Shown: positions 49,601-59,860 of the stretch, piece after piece | How positions within the stretch are numbered: the stretch's first letter is position 1 | How the letters are laid out: each line of letters starts with the position of its first letter | Origin: Tomocerus qinae | Lineage: Eukaryota; Arthropoda; Collembola; Entomobryomorpha; Tomoceridae | NCBI GenBank assembly: GCA_020055645.1 | Contig: CM034547.1 | Span: 62,717,884-62,781,883 of the forward strand | Length of the DNA: 64,000 bases | Direction of reading: 5' to 3' | Notes under the pieces: generated by a model | What the model was told of the DNA's origin: nothing | What the model saw: only the letters and a program-made list of their open reading frames with translations | Database searches by the model: none | Program-made: the position numbers and the translations under genes

Positions 49601-51719
49601 CAATGCAATTATTATGCTGCTATGATGTCATTTAAATAGGTTAAAAAACCACAAAAAATGTAGAATCACTCCACTTTTATGAGACAAAATGTCATTGCCA
49701 GGACGGAAAACATGAATCTACATGTTATTTACTTATTTACGTTCTATGTAAAGCCTGTTTCTCACAAATAAATCTGCCTGCACAAAGAAGCCAAAAACCC
49801 CCGTATTTTCCCCTAACATGGAGTTGGGAATTTTTATGTTTCAGCCTTTCTCCTTAATGAAAACGGAGAGGATCGAAGATTTTCGAGGAGAATCGGCTAA
49901 TAAAGTCTACACTCTGCAGATAATTGTGACTCAAAAATCCTCACAACATTTAATGCAGTTATTGAATTATTATTGCCGTAGTAAAAAAGTAAACCTATAA
50001 CGTCAATTTTTAACGTTCATTAACATTTTACCCTTTTCAATCTTAGGAGGTATAAGTAATGAAAGTTGGGTAAACTGTTAGTTATGACACTGACAACCAA
50101 TTAACGTTATATTTAAAATAATAATTAAAATAGCTAAATTGCTTATTTCCAATTTAAATTACATGGGTATTTATTGTGCAAAGGTACTTAGTAGACCCCT
50201 TACTTTATTGTGCATATAAACTGTCCATTGGCTTTCTCTCTGACGTCGTAAACAAGGTCACATCCTTCCCTATCGAACCATCCTCTGAGAGTTTTCTTAG
50301 GATTGTCTAGATTTAGTTCGCTGGAGTCGAAGTCCATGGCAAAGGGGTTTTCACGCAGATCACTTTCTTCGTCGGCGTCTTCGCCTACATATTCAATCAT
50401 TGAAAATTAACACTAAAGAACAGACTGAAAAAATATAAACTTTAAATGCAACATTACTAAATGATGTATCATATCAAAATATGGATTTACCCATGCCCCA
50501 ATCGATTCCTTCAGATTCTTCTTCAGTGATATTTTTCTCAGTGTCATTTAATTTTAGCTCCGCTTTCAATTTTTTTCGCTCCATTTCTTTGTTTAATCTT
50601 TCCTGAAGCAGTTCTGTAACAGTTTTACTACTTTCTTCTTCTTCATCGTCCGAAGGGCCCACAACTATATACAACCGTGAAGAGTTTCCAAACTTAAGAA
50701 CATGTCCTACATGTAGTCGATAGTATCTGTTACATAAAATCCAATTAATTATCTATTCATCGCCAAAAACATTTCATACTCATGACTCATGCAGTTTTAA
50801 CATGAATGGTTTTCGTGTATGACATATGGAAAGATTTGTATGGCAAAGTATGGCCTTCAAATCTTCCCCACACCTGAGATGTTCGTCAGGTTCGGGGCAG
50901 ATTGAAAACCCGTGGAAGAAATGAGAGCTATTTGGTAGGGTGTTCTTTCACTTCTTTCATGGGATCGGAGAAACCCCCTTACAATTTCGTCATACCAAAT
51001 TAAAATATCAACAAAAGCAAATCTTAACTCCTTTCTTATGCTTAAATTCGTATACGTTTTACTTACCTATTTGGGTAAACTCTATTTTTATTTAAGAATG
51101 TCCCATGGGTCGAATTTAAATCGTAGATATACAAACCCTTTTCCAAATTTTCTGGGTTTTCGCTAACGTCATTTGCACTGTCTTTTGAGGCCGAACTTCG
51201 CACACCAATAAATTGTAAAATTGCATGAATGCGTGAAATAGTAGGGTGTTCAGCAGCGATGTCACAACCAGGTATTCGCCCAATAACGTAACTACTTCTT
51301 TCTTTAAAATTAATCATTTCAATGATAGAACCGTTTTTAAGTACTTCTAGCTTATAGCGTACATCAGCTGGGGCACGATTTGGAGGTTCTTCGTAAGTAA
51401 GTGCTGCGAATATGGCCTCAGGAGTTGATTTTTTTTCTTGTTTGGCTTTGTCTTGGTGTGTTTTGACATCCTTCTGTCCCATGTCATTGCCTAAAATAAT
51501 TGACTTTCATACGTTAATACGCTATGCTTACCACCTACGACTTTCTGGTACTAAGTGATTGAGAATGAGAATATTATTACCTTTAGGGCTAGGTGATTTT
51601 CTTGATTCATTGGCAGCATCATTATCAGCATCAGCACTGGGATTTTCAGTGACTTCTTGTTCCTTGCTTGCACGATTTTTTATAATGGAAGAACTGTCGG
51701 GTATTTTGAATTCGTTCAT
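43691..51719 (-). CDS. SLC4A1AP: Kanadaptin (SLC4A1AP orthologue), 694 aa
   Basis: Nuclear FHA-domain protein; the vertebrate protein was named for binding the kidney anion exchanger. Minus-strand exons: 51719-51581, 51490-51067, 50726-50491, 50384-50204, 44973-44831, 44746-44583, 44488-43691; total 2085 bp, in frame. The FHA domain spans about residues 90-205 ([49 protein letters not shown]). Then come [24 protein letters not shown] and [12 protein letters not shown], a dsRNA-binding-like stretch [18 protein letters not shown], the hallmark [18 protein letters not shown], a coiled coil, and the conserved end [19 protein letters not shown]. All are in the same order as in human kanadaptin. 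Intron 4 (44974-50203) is 5.2 kb of repeats, while other introns are 90-400 bp. Head to head with CPPED1. Confidence 0.95.
44985..46110. repeat. Kanadaptin intron: first minisatellite block and GCGAGCT hairpin repeats
   Basis: A hairpin repeat (AGCTCGCTTCCACAGGCGAGCT, then ACGGCAAGCCGT) occurs at about 45115-45160; a partial copy lies at 45662-45735, and the full form returns at 46080-46140. Between them, 45238-45660 is a diverged tandem array with a unit of about 39 bp (TCAAAATCAACAGAAATCAA, then a TTGGTTAATATTGAT-like part), continuing weakly to about 45920. Repeated CGGACGGACAGACTGTGCG stretches precede the hairpins. Confidence 0.75.
46190..46655. repeat. Minisatellite, about 40-bp unit, about 11 copies
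   Basis: Tandem units built from GGCTATCAAAATCAACAGAA and AATCAAAATAGATTAATGTT. The copies are more uniform in the first half than in the second. The unit is related to the diverged array at 45238-45660, so one array probably seeded the other. Confidence 0.9.
46661..46904 (+). mobile_element. Helitron-like element, 3' fragment
   Basis: Matches the 3' part of the element at 55166-55958 over about 240 bp (GTCGGTGAAAAAGTTGTTAT; ACTGAATTGGTACGGATTGG; GAAACAGAGCCCTGTCGTAG) and ends in GCTAG|T. Compared with that copy it lacks the right arm of the terminal hairpin and the 5' half. It abuts the 40-bp minisatellite. Confidence 0.75.
47095..47272 (+). repeat. Dispersed repeat copy ending in hairpin plus CTAAAA
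   Basis: One of three recognisable copies in the kanadaptin intron (others near 45965-46108 and 48305-48451). Shared parts are a GGCC(T/C)ATTTTCAATAGG start, GCCAAGTTTGGTCAA, AAAGTTATCGTG, a CGGACGGAC-type run, TTCTATAAGCTGCCTT and the end AGGCGAGCTAAAA. The last 25 bases form a stem. Confidence 0.7.
48231..48455 (+). repeat. Dispersed repeats in the kanadaptin intron
   Basis: 48231-48290 matches 24095-24170 (CCCTACCACACGTACA followed by ATTGCTTTATCAA). 48305-48451 is a copy of the hairpin-ended repeat seen at 47095, with the same GCCTTGTCCAGGCGAGCTAA end. Confidence 0.65.
48571..49590. mobile_element. Long palindromic repeat, copy B, inverted relative to copy A
   Basis: Near-perfect reverse complement of 33204-34224, including the 190-bp side segment with its hairpin end (here at the left) and the 0.83 kb palindrome (48766-49590). 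The similarity stops at AAACGACG on the left and at TTTACTCTA on the right. It lies inside intron 4 of kanadaptin, 14.3 kb from copy A. Its sequence agrees with copy A even in the central loop, so the duplication is young or the copies have been kept alike. Confidence 0.9.
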
Positions 51720-52544
51720 CTTCTATACTTCCGATTCCGAATGACTTCTGAAAAACGTCTGCAAAAATAATTGCAATGAAAGAATGATGAGAGATGAAAA
51801 TAAAATCTTGGGTTTTGTTTTGATGTGTGGTTTACTTGTTGCTTGTATTTTACAATTCTGACTCTGCTGAGATGTAACTCTTGACCAGACCTTGTAATTC
51901 TAGTTTATTTTATTTATCGTAGGTGTTGACCTAATGTTGACCCAAGTAGTTAATTTTTGTAATTTTTGGCATTCCATTTCCAATATTTTTCAACGTTGTG
52001 TAAATTCATTTTTATTTTCCCGCGTCATTTAAGTGAGGGAATCCTAGGAATCAAAAAGTTAGAAAGAATTTTATTATTGCACTCTGCAGACTGCAGACTC
52101 TCTGCAGCTGCAGCACCCAACTCCAATAAAAATCGCTTAAATCGCCTAAGGTCAAAGGTAAAATGATTATATGTTTGATTTTAATCCAGCGGGGATGGTG
52201 GGAAATTTATATCTTAATTTTTCTATTCCAGGTTTTTTATTTAATTAAAAGTTAACTTTTCTGTATGTATGTATTGAATTGAATTTTGCGACTTTTTTTT
52301 AGTTTTTATTTAGTACATGGTCAGCGGTGACCTGAAGACATTTCAGTTTCAATCATCAATTCAACCATTGATATTTGGTGTTGAGGAGAGCTGTCTCCTA
52401 CAGAAGTTTCAGTACGAATTTTGTTCATCACATTCAACATTGGATACTGACAGACCGACTGGCACGGCACTACGTAGACTTTTATATAATATTATTATTG
52501 AATATTTGACATTGTTAAAGTTGACAATAATTTGTTCCTGTAAT
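51720..52544. promoter_or_regulatory. Shared upstream region of kanadaptin and CPPED1
   Basis: The start codons of the two divergent genes are 825 bp apart, so a bidirectional promoter is plausible. The stretch has repeated CTGCAG motifs at 52085-52120 in otherwise AT-rich sequence. No TATA box is obvious. The assignment rests on gene arrangement only. Confidence 0.4.
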
Positions 52545-54246
52545 ATGACTTCGCCTAAATTACTACCTCGCGATATTAATCCATTGGACCATGCGGAAAA
52601 AGAGATACAATGGACAGGACCTTTTGTCTTCATACAAGCTGCCGATACGCAGCTAGGACTCATTGAAAATTACATTTCGAGAAGCGACTATACCCCGAGC
52701 TGGGAAAAGGAGATTACGTTGTGCAAAGAATCTATTCAACGAATTAACAATATGATGCCCAAACCTCGGTTTTTAGTAATCTGTGGAGATATGTTGGATG
52801 CATTTCCTTATGAAGGTTCAATGAATCTTAAATATTGATAAAAGACTTTCTTACTACAGATTGCAGTTTGTAATGTTGAATGTGTATACTAATAGTAAAG
52901 AAATTATGCATGAAATTCAATCAATTAACGAATGTAAATGTAGGATTATAAGTCTTCTAGTGGATTTAGGGCTCAACATAGTATATCTGTACCTGATATG
53001 ATAGATGCTACACTGAAGTAGATGTGAATGTTGAATGTAAAGAATCAGTTTTCACTTTCAGTGCAGTGGTGAAGCATCTAGGGAGCGTGTAGAACTAATA
53101 AGAAGTACTAAGAATTGTATTAAGAGTTGCGTAAAATCCGCTAGGAGACTTATATACATTCGTTAATTTCAATCTAATATATTTATATTTTGTAATAATA
53201 CGTATACAGTACGTTTTAAAAATTGTATTTCATATAGGAACACAAAGAGGCTTCCGTGAGAAGCAGCTAGTAGACTTCACGGAAATGTTTAAAGGTTTGG
53301 ACCCAGAAGTGAAACTGGTTTGCGTGTGTGGAAATCATGATGTTGGAGATGTACCTTCCCAAGAAAGTATCAACATTTATAGGGAACAATTCGGACCCGA
53401 CTATTTTTCCTTTTGGATAGGTGGTGTGAAATTTCTTGTTCTCAACTCTCAACACTTCAAATGCCCTACTGCACTTCCAGAAGAGTGTGCAAAACAGAAG
53501 ATGTTCCTAGAAGAATTGTTATCACCGTCCGATTCGGAGCCAAAGCCTAAACATACAGGTACTTAAGCTCCATTTTTTAACCGCTGTTTTCAGTCTATGT
53601 AAAGTTGTGAAGTTGAAATATTATGTTGAAGTGGTTTTTCAGCACATTCCATTTTTTCTAAAACATCCTGATGAAGAAGATGATGCCTACTATAATATAG
53701 AAAAGCAAACTAGAATTGAACTGCTGAAAAAATTGCGGAATATCGGTAAAATATTTTTTTAAATGGTTTTGTGGTTGTACAGGGTTAGTCAGTTAAGACA
53801 ATATAGATAGTAATGGGATTTTTACATGTATTTTTATTTCATAAATGTAAATTCTCTTTGTTACCACCTCCTCTATTCGACTTACTGAGAAAAAGCCGAA
53901 TAGAGGAGGTGGTAGTTAACATTTAACATAGAGAATTTACAAAAAGAAATTAAAACACCTGTAATAATCCCATACTCTTATTAACTGACTAACCCTGTAC
54001 ATTGCAATATATTTTATTGAAACTGAAGGTGTTCGGTACATCTTTTGCGGTCACTATCATGGAAATGCTGGTGGGGTCTACAAAGATGTTCAACAGGTTG
54101 TTACCAGTGCAATTGGTGCGCCTCTACGCCACGATCCTAGTGGTTTCAGAATTGTTAACGTTTTTGAGGATGAAATTACTAATGAATTTGTACCACTTTT
54201 TGAAAACTTATCTGTTGAAAAGAATCAACTACAAATTATGTTTTAA
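52545..54246 (+). CDS. CPPED1: CPPED1-like calcineurin-type phosphoesterase, 316 aa
   Basis: Metallophosphatase of the calcineurin-like superfamily; human CPPED1 is a cytosolic Ser/Thr phosphatase. Exons: 52545-52815, 53238-53558, 53605-53745, 54029-54246; total 951 bp, in frame, close to the human length. Metal-binding motifs are in order: AADTQLGLI near residue 35, CGDMLDAFP near 80, CGNHDVGD, VVFQHIPFFL and FCGHYHGNAGG; the conserved YFSFWIGGVKFLVLNSQ lies in the middle. The exon 3 acceptor (AAAG at 53601-53604) was chosen because it alone keeps the frame into FQHIP; a stronger-looking TTTTCAG at 53637-53643 would break it. Intron 3 contains a palindromic MITE. An upstream in-frame start at 52317 exists, but homology begins near the chosen ATG. 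Confidence 0.93.
53780..53997. mobile_element. Palindromic MITE with TA target duplication, in CPPED1 intron 3
   Basis: The 218-bp element starts CAGGGTTAGTCAGTTAA and ends with the complement, flanked by TA (53778-53779 and 53998-53999). The arms remain complementary almost to the centre, where CCACCTCCTCTATTCG pairs with CGAATAGAGGAGGTGG. This is typical of Tc1/mariner-derived MITEs. It leaves the splice sites of the intron intact. Confidence 0.85.
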
Positions 54247-55165
54247 GAGTTCGCAAGCTGAAAGGAGTACCGTCACCAACTATCTATCAATTATAACTCG
54301 TATCGTAAACCATATTTTTAAAATGATTAATTACGATATAAATGATTAAAATTGATCTGAATTATTGTCGTCATTGCATTTTTGGGGTATGATTTTTGTT
54401 GCTTTTGAATAATAATATGATGACTAGAACTGGACTGCATTAACTACAAGTGCATTTTTGGATTATATATAATATTATTTAATGGTTTTTCTGATTATAA
54501 GTTTTAAATATTTTAAATTTGGAGTTTTAATTTATTATTGAATAAAGATTTCCGATTTGTTTGAATTTCACATTATCAGTACATTACACTGTAGTTGTCA
54601 TTTAGCATAAGCTGTACAGTTTGAGGAAATTACATTTTGATGCTCCGTCCGATGCATAAATAAGTTTGGCCCCACCCCCACCGAATAGTGTTTTCCGTTT
54701 GTAAAAAATCATTATATATAACTACCGCCGCTTTTGAAAGAAGTTAGCATGAAAATGAAAAGAGAAAAATATTATAGCCATTATATGTATTTTTGTTGTT
54801 TGTGTTGCTCCACATTGGACATTAATGCCAATTGCCAATATAATATCATCGTTTCATGTATGCCAGAATTCGTCATTCGTGGTATACCCATACACATTAT
54901 TACACGTGTACAGATAGACTTTTCATCATGACCGACTGCAAAATAATAAATTATTTTACTATTTAAAAATTTTATATAGGGATACTGATAGTTTCAGCCG
55001 AGCTTCGAGCTGGCTTGCACCTGGATGGTCTTCCTAGTGGTCGATATTTTATGAAATCCAATCTAATTGGTTGCTACGAACTATTAGTAACGATATTTAA
55101 ATTTTATAGCAGATTTTGTCGTTTACAAAATTATAATCGCAATAAGATATATTAATGAGTAAACA
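54247..55165. other. Downstream of CPPED1, no gene recognised
   Basis: AT-rich sequence with the CPPED1 3' UTR; an AATAAA signal occurs at about 54540. No further exon or repeat was recognised. Confidence 0.45.
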
Positions 55166-55958
55166 TCTATACTATATTATAATTTCCGGGAGTATGTATG
55201 TATGTATGTATGTGTGTCCACCCCCAGTTTCCCTATGTTGACACTTCTAGAAGCAGTGAAACCCCATGTTGACACTTCTAGAAGCAGTGAAACCCCATGT
55301 TGACACTTCTAGAAGCAGTAAAAATCTATGTTTACACTTTTAGAAACAATAGAAGGAGGGTATATGTCGGTGAAAAAGTTGTTATTTGAGAGGGGTGTTG
55401 AGGTGTAGACTTCATGTCGGTGTAACAAATATGTTTTATGGGAAGGGGTGGGGAGGTGGAGGCTACATGTCTGTGAAAAGTTGTTATTTGTGAAGGGGCT
55501 GGGAGGTAGAAACTTCATGTCGCTGAAACAATTGTTATTTGGGAAGGGGAGATGGAGGTTACATGTCCGTGAAAAAGTTGTTATTTGGGAGGGGAAGCTG
55601 GAAGTTACACGTCGGTGAAACAATTGTTGTTTGGGAAGGGAGGGGGAGGTGGAAGTTACACGTCGATAAAACATTTGTTATTTGGGAAGGGGCGGGGAGG
55701 TGGAGGTTACATGTCAGTGAAAAAGTTGTTATTTGGGAGGGGGCAGGGACCTGAAGACTTCATGTCTATGGAACAATTGTTTTTTGGCAAGGGGCAGGGA
55801 GGTGAAACCACTGAATTGGTACGGATTGGCCGAGATTGTAAAGGAAACTATGGTATGAAATATCAGGGCACTTGAGCTTTTGGGATTAGTCATATTAGAA
55901 TCTTTAATTTTGGTTTATGTGAAACAGAGCCCTGTCGTAGGACGGGTTAACCAGCTAG
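55166..55958 (+). mobile_element. Non-autonomous Helitron-like element with minisatellite core
   Basis: The 5' end reads TCTATACTATATTATAA and runs into a GTATGTATG repeat, as in many Helitron-like elements. The 3' end is CTAG, preceded by a short hairpin (CCCTGTC GTAG GACGGG) nine bases upstream. The element sits between A (55165) and T (55959), as expected for Helitron insertion. Inside are about four 31-bp repeats (TGTTGACACTTCTAGAAGCA) at 55235-55345 and about eight units of a 60-bp repeat (GTCGGTGAAAAAGTTGTTAT followed by a GGGAGG-rich part) at 55360-55800. There is no Rep/helicase reading frame. A 3' fragment of the same family lies at 46661-46904. Confidence 0.8.
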
Positions 55959-56540
55959 TATCGTATATTTTGTACAATGGGGTGGTTGACAATATATTCA
56001 GGATTCCAAAAATGTGCCACACAAGAAAATCGGGTAAGAACTTTAGACAGAATTCCAAGAGTTGTAAAACAATTTTTACATGTATTTTGGTAGTCATCAG
56101 AGATTTCCAAATTTAAAGGTACTGGGCTCAAGGTTGGGATAAGTTGTACTCTTTTACATTGAAATGTCTGTACAAAAATCTCGAGTACGGCTGAATTGAA
56201 TGAAAGGTTTTGTTTGATATTTAAGGAGGCCGTCTGTACAGACTTGCCGCATTATTTTCCAGGTGTCGTATTGTAGATTAACAGTGCAGAGCTCAGAGAT
56301 TGAACTTCTTCAAGAAGTTTGGAAATCTCTCGAAATGGCGCATGGGGTCAATGAGTTTGGACTACGGGAGGATCGTAAAAATATAGCTCCTGCCCCGGAG
56401 GAAAGTGTGGACTGTTGTGGCCTCGCTCTGGTCCTCCACCACACCACTCCTCCGTGCGATATCGCGATATGAATACAACAACACAATCTAACCACATTTG
56501 ATTTGTTTGTATTAGACAAAATGGCAAAGTGAAGCCATTT
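55959..56540. other. Spacer, no gene recognised
   Basis: A block at about 56330-56470 has higher GC than the surroundings (CCTCGCTCTGGTCCTCCACC), but no exon or known repeat is evident. Confidence 0.35.
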
Positions 56541-56786
56541 CACATACACATAACACGCATCGTATAGCCTCATGTATTAAAACTGCCACCAGTCGTATCT
56601 GGATTTTTATAATGCTTGAGCGGGTCCATTGCATGTTGAAAATTCTTATAGGTTAATTTCGTCCCATTTAACCATTAAGATTTACACCATAGAATAGACC
56701 CGCGCAAACATTATAAAATCCAGGTACGACTGGTGGCAGATTTAATACATTGGGCTATACGATGAGTGTTTTGTGTGTTTTCACAC
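56541..56786. mobile_element. Palindromic MITE-like element
   Basis: GCATCGTATAGCC...ACTGCCACCAGTCGTA on the left pairs with TACGACTGGTGGCAG...GGCTATACGATG on the right (about 56557-56765), and weaker pairing extends outward (CACATAACACGCATCG against CGATGAGTGTTTTGTG). It has a central, unpaired 80 bp. No target duplication was defined. Confidence 0.65.
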
Positions 56787-56849
56787 CTCATCAAACCAAG
56801 ACTTCCTGAATTCCATTCTTATTAAGTGGTGTGCAACACCGCTTTATAG

Positions 56850-57430
56850 GAATGCCTGATCTGTCTCTCTGTCCGTCCGTCTGATTTTCTGTTAGCACGG
56901 ATAACTCAAAAACGGTTTGGGATAATCAACCCAAATTTACTGTACGTGATGTAGGGATGAAAAGCAAGGTCGAGTTCGAAAATGGACTAAATCGAACACA
57001 CCCCTTGCCTGTGGGCATGGTCCAAATATTTAAAATTGTTGTAACTTTAGTTATTGACAATGTAGAACGTCATGAGATATTTCGCTCGAAAAGATTATTT
57101 GTTAAACCATGTCAAGGTCAAGTCACACGTATAGAAAGGTCAAAGGTCATTGGAAAAATTCACTAAAAACGACAATAAAAACGGTTTGAGATAATTAACT
57201 CAACCTTACTATGCGTGATGTAGGGATGAAAAGCAATGTCGAGTTAGAAAATAAAATAAATCAGACACACCCCCTGCCTGTGGGCGTGGTCCAAAAATTA
57301 AAAATTGATGTAACTTTAGTTATTGATATTGTAGAACGTCATGGGATAGCACGTTCGAAAATTTTATTCGTTAGGCCATGTCAAGGTCAAAGGTCATTGG
57401 AAAAATTCACTAAAAACGTCATGTAACGTC
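56850..57430 (+). repeat. Tandem duplication, two diverged copies of about 260 bp
   Basis: Copy 1 (about 56910-57165) and copy 2 (about 57180-57420) share GATGTAGGGATGAAAAGCAA, CCTGTGGGC(A/G)TGGTCCAAA, GTAACTTTAGTTATTGA, GTAGAACGTCATG and CATGTCAAGGTCAA. They differ at many positions, so the duplication is old. A CTGTCCGTCCGTCTG stretch precedes copy 1, as in many invertebrate dispersed repeats. The frames inside lack known domains. Confidence 0.75.
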
Positions 57431-58009
57431 AGATAATTAGTTCAATTTTTTATGCAATTTCACACCACTTTTTTACATCTATTTGGACATGGTTTATTAT
57501 TTCACTAGGACTCCACAGTACTAATTCTGAATTTAAAAATGATTACGCATATTAAGGTTCAGGGGTGGTTCAAAATACGGGGAAATTCAATGAGGGGCAG
57601 GTTCTAGACTTAAATTTTTTTAAATTATTGCAATTAGATTTTTTAAATGCAACTATATCAAAAATCCAGTAACTCCCTTTTGTCCCTGGATAGCCCACGA
57701 TTCCAAAAATGCAAGTCCTATAAAAATCGGACTAAACCGAAGCAGAAGAGAAATTGAAGCAGATGAAAAGATGTTATGATGAATTTTAAATGCAATGGAG
57801 GTTGACCCTAATTGCTGCTGATGGATAATCCGAGGGCATAAGTCAACGCAATTCCAAAAACTAGATTCTAGGAAACGGGGAACTGGGGAAGTGTATTATA
57901 TTATAAAGATTTCTATACTGACTTATAATAGCATTTCCATCAATGCATTGGCAATAATGTTATTGTTATTACTATTTTTGAAGTTGGCATCCTTTCTGGT
58001 ACTCTTCTT
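57431..58009. other. Spacer, no gene recognised
   Basis: No supported exon or repeat between the tandem duplication and the next palindrome. Confidence 0.35.
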
Positions 58010-58242
58010 GTACTATGATCGCCAAATAACTTTGGACAATAAGATTGAAGAACAATAAAACCGATAAGAATACATAATAGGCGAGTTCGCGTTTCAGTGA
58101 GCACGAACAAAGGTGCTCGTTGAAGCACGAACTCCTGTATTTTTCATGCTCACTGATGCGCGAACTCGCCTATTATATTTTCTTATCGGTTTTATTATTC
58201 TTCAATCTTATTGTCCAAAGTTATTTGGTGATCATAGTAATA
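58010..58242. mobile_element. Palindromic element (MITE-like)
   Basis: Left arm: ACTATGATCGCCAAATAACT, then GACAATAAGATTGAAGAA and AATAGGCGAGTTCGCG; the right arm is the near-perfect reverse complement, ending at about 58240. The centre (about 58095-58150) pairs partly through CAGTGAGCA/TGCTCACTG. The stem is some 90 bp on each side. Confidence 0.8.
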
Positions 58243-59150
58243 GTCACTGACTTGTCCAATTTACTTCCTCCGCCAAACTCGATGTCAGATGGTAGACGGT
58301 TTGTTTGTGTTTTGTGAGTATTAGGCAACAATAACATACATTCATAATATCGCGCACAATCTGACGTCATTTCTAACGGTCATACCATTGAGGCACCTAC
58401 GAACGGATGATCGAACTCACAGAGCGAGTTAATTGTACATATTTACATGTAATTATTTTCGAAATTTATTTGCGATGCAGGGCCAATTCTACATTAGCTA
58501 GGGTGTCATGCGAGAGGTCAAAAAAAAGATAATCTAATGACTTGGTTACTCAAAGAGGCGGATTTTGGATATCCGTTTTGGGAAAGCCGTAAAGATAACC
58601 TTTGCAAGTGTCCTCACAGTTAGCGATCTAAATAAAATTTTGAAATTTCCCCTTTTGAGTAACCCCAAAATGCGATTGGCTTTTTTTAAAGCTATCATTC
58701 GTCTTTGTAGCTAGCGTAGATTTGGAGAATCGTTGCAGAGTATGAGACCTAGTCGAGCATGATTTTAAAACATGAAAAACGGCACTCTTAAAGTACGGAT
58801 CTAGACCTCGGATCCAAGGCTCTTACATTTTCAAAATGTGGCTTGGTGACCGAGAAATTGGGACCGACATTTTCGCGCCATTAAAAAAATTTTTGTAAAA
58901 AGCCAAACATCATAGTCCATAGATAGACGATATGAACGGAACCATTATTACCCAATATTAAAATAAAAATCAAATTTTGTTATTTATAATGTCAAAATGA
59001 ATCAACTTGAGACATGTCTCACAAGAAATGGCGTTATTTTATTTGTGGTATGAAAATGTCTAATATTATAATATCAGTTGATAGTGCTTTAAACGAGCTT
59101 TCGAATGGTACACTACTTGTTAATAATAACTGCAGGGAAAGTACTTAAAT
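58243..59150. other. Spacer, no gene recognised
   Basis: Moderately AT-rich. The stretch 58470-58900 has a different texture (runs such as GGATCTAGACCTCGGATCCA) that may be an old repeat, but no copy or terminal structure was seen. Confidence 0.35.
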
Positions 59151-59860
59151 GTATTGGAACGAATTCGATTTTATTCGAATTTATTCGAATTATTTCGAAT
59201 TTATTCGACTTTATAGAGGTTTCCCACAATTATTGGTGACCGGTCACTAAATTAACATGAATAGGTATTGAAATGACTACAGTACCTGCCTGTGTTATCT
59301 TGGAATTGTGGGAAACGTCTAGTCGAAACGAATTCGAAATTATTCGACTTTATTGAAACGAATTCGAAATTATTCGACTTTATTGAAACGAATTCGAAAT
59401 TATTCGACTTTATTGAAACGAATTCGAAATTATTCGACTTTATTGAAACGAATTCGAAATTATTCGACTTTATTGAAACGAATTCGAAATTATTCGACTT
59501 TATTGAAACGAATTCGAAATTATTCGACTTTATTGAAACGAATTCGAAATTATTCGACTTTATTGAAACGAATTCGAAATTATTCGACTTTATTGAAACG
59601 AATTCGAAATTATTCGACTTTATTGAAACGAATTCGAAATTATTCGACTTTATTGAAACGAATTCGAAATTATTCGACTTTATTGAAACGAATTCGAAAT
59701 TATTCGACTTTATTGAAACGAATTCGAAATTATTCGACTTTATTGAAACGAATTCGAAATTATTCGACTTTATTGAAACGAATTCGAAATTATTCGACTT
59801 TATTGAAACGAATTCGAAATTATTCGACTTTATTGAAACGAATTCGAAATCATTCGACTT
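59151..59860. repeat. Inverted arms with 30-bp minisatellite, about 17 copies
   Basis: From about 59323 to 59850 the unit GAAACGAATTCGAAATTATTCGACTTTATT is repeated head to tail about 17 times, almost without variation. On the left, 59157-59217 is an inverted, diverged version, and between them GTTTCCCACAATTATTGG (59219) is complemented by TTGGAATTGTGGGAAAC (59300). The whole therefore looks like a small foldback element whose right arm expanded. The unit length is a multiple of three, so long open frames with a 10-residue repeat appear; they are not evidence of a protein. Confidence 0.9.

Noticed and set aside
55539-55875. Gly-rich frames across the 60-bp repeats
   Set aside because: They are translations of a minisatellite within the Helitron-like element; no protein family.
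58085-58160. Hammerhead-ribozyme-like CTGATG...CGAAC sequence
   Set aside because: The conserved CTGANGA and GAAA core is incomplete; the bases are explained by the palindrome arms.
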